Source: an uncultured Lachnospiraceae bacterium (GTDB lineage Bacteria; Bacillota; Clostridia; Lachnospirales; Lachnospiraceae). From it: a DNA stretch of 64,000 nt. Below are positions 43,042 to 51,862 of the stretch, one piece after another (the stretch's first letter is position 1; each line of letters begins with the position of its first letter). A model generated the notes under the pieces. It was not told where the DNA came from. It ran no database searches and was given only the letters and a program-made list of their open reading frames with translations. The stretch lies in NCBI GenBank assembly GCA_910578475.1, contig CAJTRK010000001.1:1-64000 (forward strand). Reading direction: 5' to 3'. Made by a program: the position numbers and the translations under genes.

Positions 43042-44271
43042 ATGAATAAAATCAGAAATTGGTTAAGTAAATACAGTGTTGAACTGATGGTTGGAATTTT
43101 TTTACTATATTCCGTCTATATCAACCGTGCGGATAACATTTACAGTTATGTGAAGGCATGGTATGTGATAGACTATTCTTACGGATTCGGTTCAAGACTC
43201 CTGATTGGGAGCCTCCTTCATCTGCTTTGCGGCGAAGTGGTGACGGACGCCGCGGCATACTGCTTCGTCGTGGCTTCTTTATGCCTCTTATCCGCAGCCG
43301 TAGCGTTGTTTGCGGGATATATCTATCGGAGAGTGACAAATCAGGAAGTGAAGAAGGCAGTCCTTTTTCTAATCGTATTTTATATCGCGTCACCGGCATC
43401 GCCGGAATATCTGTGGACCGTTGAAAATATGGGAAGACTGGATACGTATCTGTTTCTTTTGACTGTTCTCATGGCGTTTGTTTATTTCGGAATTAAGAAT
43501 GTCCGCATCAAATATCTGCTTTTCACGATACTCGGCGTCATGGCGGTCTTTATTCATCAGGTTTATTTCTTTCTGTTCTTCCCGTTCCTGTGCGTTATGA
43601 TACTGCAGAATCTGTGGAAAAGCGGATGGGATAAGCGTAACGTGATATGCGCAGTCTGCTCCGTCTGCTGTATCGGCGTCGTCTTTCTGTATATGCAGTT
43701 TGGTTCCGGAATCTATGACGATTATGCAACATTAATGGCAAGGCTGAATGCGCACACCGACCTGTCCGTAGACGGTGCGCCGATGGAGGCGGAATATTTT
43801 TGGACGCTGAAAGACCATTTTTATAAGAATATGATACCGGAGATACCGCATCACCTGAAATACGGATTTATGCTGGTCTGTATGCTGGTTCCTGTCTGGG
43901 GCACATACTTATGGGTATGGGTACATGCAATCAGGCACAGCCATAAACGGCAGAAACTAAAATATGTTCTGATGCTTTGCACGAATATTGCATATCTGCC
44001 GGTGTTTATTCTGATGAACGACTGGGGGCGCTGGTTTGCGGCGTTATTTGTTGTTGGATTTCTCGATATTATGCTGCTTGCCGGGGATGAGGATGAAGGA
44101 GTCTGTCATGCGCTTGAAATTATGGGGGGTTCCCGCAACCCGATGCCGTTTATTCTGCTGATTCTTTATATTGCAACATTTGAAAAATTTGAAGGTCTTA
44201 ACTTTCCGGAGCAGGTAACGGATTTTTATTATACCACTTACTATCTTAAAAACTGGCTCTTACATCGATGA
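43042..44271 (+). CDS. Polytopic membrane protein of unknown function
   Basis: 409 residues from the ATG at 43042; an earlier ATG at 43009 would overlap the formyltransferase gene. About ten helices. The first loop reads KAWYVIDYSYGFGSRLLIGSL, positions roughly 33-53, and later ENMGRLDTYLFLLTVLMAFV and MNDWGRWFAALFVVGF. The family is not recognised, although the length and layout suit a GT-C-like transferase or a polymerase. Its stop overlaps an ATG (ATGA) just before the carrier-protein gene, so it is coupled to the Dlt-like set. Confidence 0.55.
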   Translation: MNKIRNWLSKYSVELMVGIFLLYSVYINRADNIYSYVKAWYVIDYSYGFGSRLLIGSLLHLLCGEVVTDAAAYCFVVASLCLLSAAVALFAGYIYRRVTNQEVKKAVLFLIVFYIASPASPEYLWTVENMGRLDTYLFLLTVLMAFVYFGIKNVRIKYLLFTILGVMAVFIHQVYFFLFFPFLCVMILQNLWKSGWDKRNVICAVCSVCCIGVVFLYMQFGSGIYDDYATLMARLNAHTDLSVDGAPMEAEYFWTLKDHFYKNMIPEIPHHLKYGFMLVCMLVPVWGTYLWVWVHAIRHSHKRQKLKYVLMLCTNIAYLPVFILMNDWGRWFAALFVVGFLDIMLLAGDEDEGVCHALEIMGGSRNPMPFILLILYIATFEKFEGLNFPEQVTDFYYTTYYLKNWLLHR

Positions 44272-44294
44272 AACTGAAAGGAGAAAATCAGAAA

Positions 44295-44525
44295 ATGGAA
44301 GAAAAAGTATTGGAAATTCTGGAAGAGCATTGTGAGGAGGCGCTGGATTATGACGGCGACAGTATGATGGAAGACGGCGTTATCGATTCTTTCACGGTCA
44401 TCAATGTGGTGAGCGACCTGGAGGAAGAATTTGATATTGAAATTGATGCAAAATATGTGATAGCGGAAAACTTTAAAAATAAAGAAGCGATTATTGCGTT
44501 TGTCAGAAGACTGATGGAGGAATAA
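44295..44525 (+). CDS. Acyl/aminoacyl carrier protein (DltC-like)
   Basis: 76 residues. The phosphopantetheine serine is Ser32 in DGVIDSFTVINVV, matching the D-S-x-x-x block of DltC and ACPs. The protein is very acidic, as carriers are. The ATG at 44295 follows GAAAGGAG by eleven bases; an ATG at 44268 would add nine residues. It would receive the acyl-adenylate product of the DltA-like enzyme at 40588 and hand it to the MBOAT protein whose ATG lies on the base after its stop. Confidence 0.85.
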   Translation: MEEKVLEILEEHCEEALDYDGDSMMEDGVIDSFTVINVVSDLEEEFDIEIDAKYVIAENFKNKEAIIAFVRRLMEE

Positions 44526-46100
44526 ATGCAGTTTTTATCCGGTTCCTTTATGATACTGTGGATGATAGCCTTTGCCCTGTATTATCTGGTTCCGCCCAAA
44601 ATGCAATGGTATGTGCTGCTTGCGGCGGGCATCATTTTCTATGTGGCGGGAACAGGCGGGATTCCGGCGGCGCTTTTGCTGACCGCCATAAGCACATATG
44701 GATGCGGTCTTTTTCTGCGGAACAATCTGGAGAAACAGAAGGAAGCAGTTTTGGCCTGTGAGGGAAAAGAAGAGAAGAAGCGGCTGAAAGAAACATTTGC
44801 CGGAAAACGAAAAAGGATGCAGATTCTTTATTTTATTGTAAATCTGGGTCTGTTGCTTTTTTATAAGTATTCGGTGCTTACGCTGCCTTTTCTTCAGAAA
44901 ATACCCGGCATTTCCACAGACTTTGTGAAAAATGTCGTCATGCCTCTCGGCATTTCTTTTTATACGCTGACGGCTATGGGGTATGTTATCGATGTGGGAA
45001 GGGAAAACTGCGAAGCAGAAGGAAGTTTTCTGAAAGTATTGTTGTTTCTTTCCTGGTTTCCGGCGATTACGCAGGGACCTTTCAACCGGTTCCGGGCGCT
45101 CGGGGAGCAGTTTTTGCAAAAACATGAATTTGATTACGACAGGCTGCTGCGAAGCATACAGCGGTTCGTATGGGGGGCTTTCAAGAAACTCGTTATCGCG
45201 GACAGGATCGGCATTTTTGTGGACAGGGTATTCGAGAGCGAGGCGTCGTCCGTGCCGGGAAGCATTTTTGTCTGTGCCGTCGTCTTGTATATGCTCCAGC
45301 TGTATGCGGACTTTTCAGGCTATATCGATATGGCGATGGGCGTCAGCGAAAGCTTCGATATTGCTTTGCCGGAGAATTTCAAACGTCCTTATTTTGCAAG
45401 AACCGTGGCGGATTTCTGGCGCAGATGGCATATTACGTTGGGAACATGGTTCAAAGATTATGTGATGTTTTCTTTTGTCATGTCGGGCAGCGGGCGTAAG
45501 CTCGGAAAAGCTTTCAAGAAGAAATGGAACGGCATGGGAAGGCATGTCGTGCCGATTATCGGAACGATGCTCGTCTGGTTTTTTACGGGAGCATGGCATG
45601 GAAGAACGCTGAATTATATGCTTTGGGGCGTATATTATGGTATTATCATGAGCGTTTCGCTCGTGCTGGAGTCCTTTTATCCTATCTGGAAGCAAAAACT
45701 TCATATCCGGGAGGGAAAGGGCTATGCGCTGTTTTGTATGGTCAGGACGTGGGGCATTGTTTTTGTGGCGGATATCCTGATTCGGAGTGAAAGCCTGGCG
45801 CAGGCAGGCGCGGTTTTCAGGGCGGTCTTTACCCGGCTGGAAGCGGAGGCTTTATTATCGAAGCGAATTACGTCCTATGGCCTGAGCAAGTATGATTTTC
45901 TGCTGCTGCTTCTGGCGTTTACGGTCTGGCTTGCCGTTTCGGTATGGGAAGAAAAAGGGAAGGACGTGCGGGCATATCTGGCCGGGAGGCCGGCAATTCT
46001 CCGATGGTCCTGGTATTACGGAGTTGTTCTTTTGCTGCTGATAACCGGCATTTACGGCGGCAGTTACGATACGGCGGCGTTTCTGTATCAGAGTTTTTAA
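44526..46100 (+). CDS. MBOAT-family O-acyltransferase (DltB/AlgI-like)
   Basis: 524 residues, longer than DltB (about 410) and nearer to AlgI-type proteins. About eleven helices. RPYFARTVADFWRRWHITLGTWFKDY (about 288-313, quoted in part: FWRRWHITLGTWFKDY) and the catalytic His358 in FTGAWHGRTLNYMLWG are the MBOAT hallmarks. The ATG follows the carrier stop directly. It would move an acyl or aminoacyl group from the carrier protein through the membrane onto an extracellular acceptor, here likely the glycan. Two SGNH proteins (39407, 48847) could act as the DltD/AlgJ partner. Confidence 0.88.
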   Translation: MQFLSGSFMILWMIAFALYYLVPPKMQWYVLLAAGIIFYVAGTGGIPAALLLTAISTYGCGLFLRNNLEKQKEAVLACEGKEEKKRLKETFAGKRKRMQILYFIVNLGLLLFYKYSVLTLPFLQKIPGISTDFVKNVVMPLGISFYTLTAMGYVIDVGRENCEAEGSFLKVLLFLSWFPAITQGPFNRFRALGEQFLQKHEFDYDRLLRSIQRFVWGAFKKLVIADRIGIFVDRVFESEASSVPGSIFVCAVVLYMLQLYADFSGYIDMAMGVSESFDIALPENFKRPYFARTVADFWRRWHITLGTWFKDYVMFSFVMSGSGRKLGKAFKKKWNGMGRHVVPIIGTMLVWFFTGAWHGRTLNYMLWGVYYGIIMSVSLVLESFYPIWKQKLHIREGKGYALFCMVRTWGIVFVADILIRSESLAQAGAVFRAVFTRLEAEALLSKRITSYGLSKYDFLLLLLAFTVWLAVSVWEEKGKDVRAYLAGRPAILRWSWYYGVVLLLLITGIYGGSYDTAAFLYQSF

Positions 46101-46112
46101 AGCGGGGTGTCT

Positions 46113-47219
46113 ATGCGTAAAATTGCGTTTCATTTAAATTGTCTTGAACAGGGCGGAGCGGAGCGGGTCGTCACGAATCTGGCCAATCAGTTTGCGGAAA
46201 AAGGTTATCAGGTATTGATTGCGACGGAGTGGTACGGCGAAAATGAATTTCAGACGGACGAGCGGGTTCGGCGCGTGCATGTAGGGCTGCGGGAAGGAGA
46301 CGAAAAAAAGCCTCATCCTTTTCAGATTTTGCTGCGCATCAAATATTTGAAAGATTTTATCAAAGAAGAAAAGCCGGATATTCTGATTCCGTTTGCCAGA
46401 AAAGCGTTATACCGCGGACTGATGGCGGCTTATTTTATCAAAATACCGGTGCTGATTTCCATTCGCACCGACCCGGCAGGGCACTATGAAGAGGTTTCCG
46501 ACAAAATTCAGATTCCCCTGCTTTTTCCGAGGGCGGATGGCTGCGTTTTCCAGACGGAAGGCGCACGGGAGTTCTTCGCGCCTCGTCTGCAGACAAATTC
46601 CCGCATCATTTTAAATCCGATTAATCCGAAATATATCGGCGTGCCGGTTCCGGCAAAACGGACGAAAACCGTCGTACAGTCGGGGCGTCTGGTAGACTTT
46701 AAAAACCAGCCTATGCTCATCCGGGCTTTTATAAAAGTGCATGAAAAGCATCCCGATTATGACCTGAAAATTTACGGCGGAGATTCTTTTGACGGCACGA
46801 AAGAAATACTGGAAGGGTTGATTGCGGAGCATCATGCACAGGACTATATCCATTTGATGGGAGCCAGCGATACGCTGGAAAAGGACCTTGCGGATGCAGC
46901 TCTTTTTGCATTTACTTCCGACTGGGAGGGGCTTCCGAACGCTTTGATGGAAGCGATGGCGCTCGGTCTTCCTATCGTGGCTACGGACTGTCCCTGCGGC
47001 GGGCCGCGGACCATCATGACAAATGAGGTGGACGGACTGCTGATTCCGATTAAAGATGAAAAAGCGCTGGAGGACGGCATCAACAGACTGATAGAGAATC
47101 CTGAACTGGCCGAAAAACTTGGTATGCAGGCACGAAATATTGCACAGCGTGCGAACGGTGAGGCGGTTTTTGAACAATGGCGGGATTATATCGGGGAGCT
47201 GTGTGGTGCAGAAGAATAA
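46113..47219 (+). CDS. Glycosyltransferase family 4
   Basis: 368 residues from the ATG at 46113; GTG at 46107 is an alternative. IAFHLNCLEQGGAERVVTNL carries the GGAER motif. The donor domain has VVQSGRLVDFKNQPMLIRAF, IYGGDSF and SDWEGLPNALMEAMALGLPIV with the E-x7-E site, and TDCPCGGPRTIM follows. It closely resembles the GT4 at 53845 in motif set. Soluble, acting on the lipid-linked chain at the cytoplasmic face. Donor and linkage unknown. Confidence 0.87.
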   Translation: MRKIAFHLNCLEQGGAERVVTNLANQFAEKGYQVLIATEWYGENEFQTDERVRRVHVGLREGDEKKPHPFQILLRIKYLKDFIKEEKPDILIPFARKALYRGLMAAYFIKIPVLISIRTDPAGHYEEVSDKIQIPLLFPRADGCVFQTEGAREFFAPRLQTNSRIILNPINPKYIGVPVPAKRTKTVVQSGRLVDFKNQPMLIRAFIKVHEKHPDYDLKIYGGDSFDGTKEILEGLIAEHHAQDYIHLMGASDTLEKDLADAALFAFTSDWEGLPNALMEAMALGLPIVATDCPCGGPRTIMTNEVDGLLIPIKDEKALEDGINRLIENPELAEKLGMQARNIAQRANGEAVFEQWRDYIGELCGAEE

Positions 47220-47232
47220 GGAGGAACTCAGG

Positions 47233-48690
47233 ATGAACTTGAAAAAATACGGAAAAGGCGCGCTCATAGCCGTGAACGGCCTCGTTATCTTTTTTATGGT
47301 TTACGTCATCGCGGCCAGCGCAGGATATACGGTACTGGTCGGGGACGATTTCACGCACGGCGTCAGGGTCGGTGCGTTTCATGTGCCTTTTTTTCAATAT
47401 TTTGCGGCTTCTCTGCAATATATGAAAGAAATTTATCTGGACTGGCAGGGGACTTATTTTGCAATGTTCATACAGGCGCTTCTGTCTCCAATCAATAATT
47501 TCGGGCTGCCGCAGCTTAAGGCCGTCATGATTCTGAACGTCCTCCTTTTTGCGGGCGCTTTGTTCGGCGTGGTATGGACCGCTTTTGACTTTATTTTAAA
47601 AAAAGAGAAAATGCCTCATATTCGTTTGACGGTTTTTACGATTATTTTGTTTACCATTCTGGATGCGGATATCTTTACGGAAATTTTCTTCTGGTATTCC
47701 GGCGCTGTGGCATACAGCATTCCGTTTTCCTTTATGCTGCTCGCAGTCATGTTTTTCCTGTTGTCAAATAACGATAGTTATTCAAAGAAAAAGAAACGGG
47801 TATTTTCCGTCTGCGCCGCGTTTTTTCTTTTTTGCGCGTCGGGCGGTTCGCTGGCGGTAACGGGAACGGGATGCTATATCGTGTTGCTGCTCGCTTTTGG
47901 CTTCTATCTGATGTCCCGGAAAATTTCCGTCAGCAATATCGTTGTAACCGCAGCCGGCATTATCGGTGCGATAGTCAATGTCATTGCGCCGGGAAATTTC
48001 TCACGGCATACGCAAAACAGCGGCGGAGAGGGATTTATGCTGTTACAGTCGGCGAAGTGGACGGTCAAAAACGTCTGGGCGGAAACGGAGCGGCTGACGA
48101 AAGAGACGATGTTCGGCGTGATGCTGATTGCGATGCTGCTGATGGGAATCTATTTGGCCGACAGACTGCGGGGAAGCCTGAAAGAATATGGCATCGTCAG
48201 CGTTCTCGCCCTGGCGGTCGGATATGTGACGGCGCTTCCTGTTGCGGTCGGATATGCCGGGCCATTATTTCCAAACAGATGTTATTTTATATTGGATGTG
48301 GTAATGGTCATAGCCTTCCTGAATTTTGCGGTTTTTATCGGCTGCTGTCTGAATGAGTGGGCCGGGCTCAGGGAGAACAGAAGCGCCTGCGCCGTTCTGT
48401 TCGTCGTCCTGTTTGCCGTCTTTCTGGCGTCCCCGGAAAGAAGCGAAGATTCGCCGCTTCTGACCGTGGCGAAGCTGATGCACAACGGGACATACCGCGA
48501 TTATTATGAAGAATGTACGGCCATATATGATTATCTCGAAAACTGCGAAGAGGAAAATGTCGTTCTGCCGATGCCCGATTATATCGAGGGATTTGAATGC
48601 TTCTATTTCGATGAAGACGAAACTGCCTGGGTGAATGTCGGGCTGGCGGAGTACTATGGGAAGGAGTCCGTGAGGCGGAAGGAAGAATAG
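47233..48690 (+). CDS. DUF6056-like polytopic membrane protein
   Basis: 485 residues, with ATG at 47233 after AGGAGG. About ten helices. YTVLVGDDFTHGVRVG in the first external loop, WQGTYFAMFIQALLSP and MCHNG-like segments match the DUF6056 layout, and the protein at 61905 shares IDDYNYGRL and WQGTYVSCFLMAVCP. Both end in a short external domain with the pattern WxNxxxxxYYxKxSV. The Asp-Asp of the first loop fits a GT-C catalytic acid, so a role in transferring a lipid-phosphate sugar is plausible but unproven. Confidence 0.72.
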   Translation: MNLKKYGKGALIAVNGLVIFFMVYVIAASAGYTVLVGDDFTHGVRVGAFHVPFFQYFAASLQYMKEIYLDWQGTYFAMFIQALLSPINNFGLPQLKAVMILNVLLFAGALFGVVWTAFDFILKKEKMPHIRLTVFTIILFTILDADIFTEIFFWYSGAVAYSIPFSFMLLAVMFFLLSNNDSYSKKKKRVFSVCAAFFLFCASGGSLAVTGTGCYIVLLLAFGFYLMSRKISVSNIVVTAAGIIGAIVNVIAPGNFSRHTQNSGGEGFMLLQSAKWTVKNVWAETERLTKETMFGVMLIAMLLMGIYLADRLRGSLKEYGIVSVLALAVGYVTALPVAVGYAGPLFPNRCYFILDVVMVIAFLNFAVFIGCCLNEWAGLRENRSACAVLFVVLFAVFLASPERSEDSPLLTVAKLMHNGTYRDYYEECTAIYDYLENCEEENVVLPMPDYIEGFECFYFDEDETAWVNVGLAEYYGKESVRRKEE

Positions 48691-48757
48691 AGAGAGCGGC
48701 CATCCTCCGGACAGCGCATCGTTCTGCTGCGAATTGCAGCGGGGACAGATGTCCTTC

Positions 48758-48786
48758 TTGCCTCTTTGCGGCGCAGCGTATATAAT
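48758..48786 (+). promoter_or_regulatory. Promoter before the second SGNH gene
   Basis: TTGCCT (48758-48763), a 17-base spacer and perfect TATAAT (48781-48786), with a start point near the AAAGGCATGGTTA motif and a leader of about 55 bases to the ATG at 48847. Confidence 0.65.
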
Positions 48787-48789
48787 AGA

Positions 48790-48802
48790 AAAGGCATGGT
48801 TA
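48790..48802 (+). repeat. Recurrent leader motif AAAGGCATGGTTA, copy 3
   Basis: Exact copy lying four bases after the TATAAT box, so in this case it would form the very 5' end of the transcript. Confidence 0.75.
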
Positions 48803-48846
48803 TCAGAACGAAAGTCTCTGCCAAAATCGGCGGATGGGTATAGGAA

Positions 48847-49920
48847 ATGACTCGTAAACAGTTTTTGCAAAGCATAATTTTCATAAGTATTTTTCTGCTG
48901 GCGTTAGTTCCGGTTTCTTATATTGTCCGTACCAACGGAGACGTAAAAGACAGGTTTTCGGGGTTTTATGCGGAGAAGGATGATACGCTGGACATCATTT
49001 TGATTGGTTCCAGTCCGGTTTTTCCTTATTATTCGACGCCGATGCTGTGGGGGGAAACGGGCATCGCAGCCTATCCGCTCTCATCCAATGTGCAGCGGCC
49101 GGCGGCAATGAAGTATCTGGTAAAAGAAGCGGAAAAGACGCAGTCTCCATCCCTGTATATCTTTGAAATGCGTATGTATACGATGGGAGATGAGGGGCTG
49201 TCCGAAAATATGGCCTATACGCGGGGCGTGACGGATAATCTGAAATATTCTCGGAACCGTGTGGAAACGATTCAGGCGCTTGTACCGGAGTCGGAAGACC
49301 GGTTAAGTTATTATATAGACTTATTCAAGTATCATACGAACTGGAAGATGTTTGCATTCGTATCGGAATGGAAGAATTGGAGATACGAAAAAGAGAATGA
49401 ATTAAAAGGTTTCCAGTTCAAAGACGAAGTCGGGCCGACTGCCAGACCGGAAGCAGGAGGACAGGCGGGAGAACTGGCGATTCCGCCGGAACAGGAAGCG
49501 TATCTGAGAGATTTGCTGCAATTTCTGCAGGAAAATGAATTGCAGGCGTTATTTATAGTTTCTCCTTATGGAGAAAGCCCGGAAGACCAGAAAATGTACA
49601 ATTACATGGAGAGAATCGTAGGAGAAGCAGGATATCGGTTCTTAAATATGAACAATTATTATGACGAAATCGGAATCGTTTTTGAGGAGGATTTTGCCGA
49701 TTATGCAAGTCATACCAATGCGGTCGGCGCGGAGAAATGCACGACTTTCCTGAAAAATTATCTGCTGGAAAATTACAGTTTTACAGATAAAAGAGGTAAC
49801 AGCGCTTATTCATCATGGGACAGGGCATATGAACTTTGGCTTATGAAGAATGAGGAAGCGGAAGCGATAATTGCGGAGCATATTGCGAATGAAGATTTTG
49901 CGGTAATCGAGGAAGAATGA
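48847..49920 (+). CDS. Membrane-anchored SGNH/DltD-like protein
   Basis: 357 residues. One N-terminal helix (about 8-27) and an extracytoplasmic domain. IILIGSSPVFPYYSTPM (51-67) gives the GxSS nucleophile block, and ADYASHTNAVGAEK near 286 gives the Asp/His part of the SGNH site. It is distinct from the SGNH protein at 39407 and lacks its Gly-rich insertion. The short form without the full DltD fold is like AlgJ/AlgX-type helpers of MBOAT acylation. Its stop overlaps the start of an acyltransferase-3 gene as ATGA, which links it to glycan O-acylation. Confidence 0.72.
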   Translation: MTRKQFLQSIIFISIFLLALVPVSYIVRTNGDVKDRFSGFYAEKDDTLDIILIGSSPVFPYYSTPMLWGETGIAAYPLSSNVQRPAAMKYLVKEAEKTQSPSLYIFEMRMYTMGDEGLSENMAYTRGVTDNLKYSRNRVETIQALVPESEDRLSYYIDLFKYHTNWKMFAFVSEWKNWRYEKENELKGFQFKDEVGPTARPEAGGQAGELAIPPEQEAYLRDLLQFLQENELQALFIVSPYGESPEDQKMYNYMERIVGEAGYRFLNMNNYYDEIGIVFEEDFADYASHTNAVGAEKCTTFLKNYLLENYSFTDKRGNSAYSSWDRAYELWLMKNEEAEAIIAEHIANEDFAVIEEE

Positions 49921-50996
49921 CCAGTCGGATGAGGGATAAGGGAATGGCCAAAGCCGGAAACAGGAAGATAGAATATGAGATAATCAGAGTATGCGCTATG
50001 ATTTTTATGGTGACGTTTCATTGTCGTGGTTCCATTACCGGATTTATCGATACAGCAGGAGAAAAATATCTGGATGATGGCCTGACGCTTATTCTGCTAA
50101 CGACGAACAGCCTGTTTTTTATGCTGAGCGGAAAATTTGCACTGAATACAGCATGTGAGACTTTTTCGGATTACTATGATTATTATGTCAAAAAACTGAC
50201 GAATATCGTCATCCCTGTTTTGCTGTATATGTTTCTCCGAAGCCTCTATGACAATGGCGGCACGTTCTGGCAGGTATCTTTCTGGAAAACCTGGGTCAAA
50301 AACGTTTTTTATGAATATGCCGGAAAAGAATACTGGTTTTTATATACGCTGGTCGGTCTGTTGCTGCTTGCGCCTTTTTTAAACAAATTTGTCAGAGACA
50401 TGAAAAAAGGGGAAATTTGGCTGTTTCTCGGCATCGGATTATTGTATAATTCGATATGCACCTATGCCCCGTATGTGAATCTGTCTTTTTCATGGCAGTA
50501 TATTTTCGGCGGATGGGCCTATTATTTCATGCTCGGCTATTTTCTGGAAAAAGTAATCGATACAGAAAAGAAGAAAAAAATCATATATATCATAGGCGTC
50601 GTTTGTTTTATCATTTCTTTTGTGCAGAAACAATTTGGCCTGGTCGGAAATATTCATGACCTGGCGCCGACGTTTACCATGATTTCCTGCGCCATGTTTT
50701 TGGTCCTGAAAAGAGAATGGCGGAAAGAAAATCAGTTTGTCCGAAACTGCATCATCAAACTGGGAAAATATTCATTTGGCATTTATCTGGTTCATAATCC
50801 GGTGAGATATTTCCTAAGTGAGCGCATTCCGTTCGCAGCGGAAAAGTTTTATTTACCAAATCTTCTGGAATTGACGGTATGCACGATAGCGGTGAGTTTC
50901 ATTTTGTCGTTCTTATGTGACAATACACTTATCCGGGCGGCCAAGTGGGCGGTTGGCGCGGCTGCATATCCGAAAAAAGCGGTGAAGCGAGTATAA
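49917..50996 (+). CDS. Acyltransferase-3 family membrane protein
   Basis: 359 residues from the ATG that overlaps the preceding stop; ATG at 49944 with GAGGG upstream is an alternative. RKIEYEIIRVCAMIFMVTFHCRG (about 13-35, quoted in part) carries the family Arg and catalytic His, and about ten helices follow, ending with GKYSFGIYLVHNPVRYF. It probably O-acetylates the glycan. It differs from the member at 7452, so two acylation positions are possible. Confidence 0.83.
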   Translation: MTSRMRDKGMAKAGNRKIEYEIIRVCAMIFMVTFHCRGSITGFIDTAGEKYLDDGLTLILLTTNSLFFMLSGKFALNTACETFSDYYDYYVKKLTNIVIPVLLYMFLRSLYDNGGTFWQVSFWKTWVKNVFYEYAGKEYWFLYTLVGLLLLAPFLNKFVRDMKKGEIWLFLGIGLLYNSICTYAPYVNLSFSWQYIFGGWAYYFMLGYFLEKVIDTEKKKKIIYIIGVVCFIISFVQKQFGLVGNIHDLAPTFTMISCAMFLVLKREWRKENQFVRNCIIKLGKYSFGIYLVHNPVRYFLSERIPFAAEKFYLPNLLELTVCTIAVSFILSFLCDNTLIRAAKWAVGAAAYPKKAVKRV

Positions 50997-51017
50997 CGGG
51001 GAAAGGGAAGCGAAGAT

Positions 51018-51776
51018 ATGTTTTCATTTGAAGATTACAGAGAAATTATCAGAATTATCAAAGCGACGGGCCGGCACGCCAATTATGCCGATGCGCTTGG
51101 GAAGGACGGCTTCATCATCATGCGCCACGATGTGGAATACAGCGTGGAAAGGGCGTATGAACTTGCCAGGGTGGAGCAGAGCATGGATTTTGTTTCGACC
51201 TATTTTTTCCAGTGGACGAACAATTCCTATAATATTCTTTCAAGAAGAAATATGAATATGATTAAGGATATGCACGAGCGCGGGCAGCATATCGGGCTTC
51301 ATTTTGCGCTGAACGGAATGACGGATATGGAGGAAATCCGCAGACGGATACGAAAGGAAATGGAAATTTTGAGCGAGATGTTTGGCTTTGCCATCCGGGA
51401 GTTTTCCATTCACAGACCGTCCAAAGATGTGCTGCGGGAGAACATTAAGCTGGATGGAATCATCAACGCCTATCAGGATGATTTCTTCACATTTGCGGAG
51501 CAGGTGACGGAAGAGACGCCTGTTTCCGTAAAATATATGTCGGATGCAAACCATATCTGGCGGTATGGTTATCCCGATGAACAAAATATTACCGGGAACA
51601 AGAAAGTCCAGATTCTGACGCACCCGTTCGCCTGGTGTAAGGAAGGATATAATAATTTCAACAATTACCGCGCGCTGGTACAGGAAAAATATGTGGAATT
51701 AATTGAATCCATCGACCAGGAATGCAAGGATTTCGGGGAATATAAGGATTATTTTATTGAGAAATATCAGCGTTGA
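51018..51776 (+). CDS. Polysaccharide deacetylase-like protein (NodB-fold)
   Basis: 252 residues, no signal peptide. IIMRHDVEYSVERAYELA contains the first metal-site Asp, GQHIGLHFALN the His pair region, FSIHRPSKD the substrate loop and ILTHPFAWC the last His. This is the pattern of short cytoplasmic deacetylase-like proteins found in glycan loci. It may remove an N-acetyl group from a sugar nucleotide or a lipid-linked sugar, freeing an amine for other groups. A second, unrelated deacetylase (DUF2334) is at 31140. Confidence 0.72.
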   Translation: MFSFEDYREIIRIIKATGRHANYADALGKDGFIIMRHDVEYSVERAYELARVEQSMDFVSTYFFQWTNNSYNILSRRNMNMIKDMHERGQHIGLHFALNGMTDMEEIRRRIRKEMEILSEMFGFAIREFSIHRPSKDVLRENIKLDGIINAYQDDFFTFAEQVTEETPVSVKYMSDANHIWRYGYPDEQNITGNKKVQILTHPFAWCKEGYNNFNNYRALVQEKYVELIESIDQECKDFGEYKDYFIEKYQR

Positions 51777-51845
51777 GCAGGAAGAGAAGTTCTAAGCCTG
51801 TCGCATGGCGGACTGTGTTCGCATTCAAATATTGCAGGCTGTGAG

Positions 51846-51857
51846 AAAGGCATGGTT
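51846..51857 (+). repeat. Recurrent leader motif AAAGGCATGGTT, copy 4
   Basis: Twelve-base match to the copies at 37681, 40568 and 48790, ending six bases before the asnB start codon at 51863. Confidence 0.7.
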
Positions 51858-51862
51858 CAATT

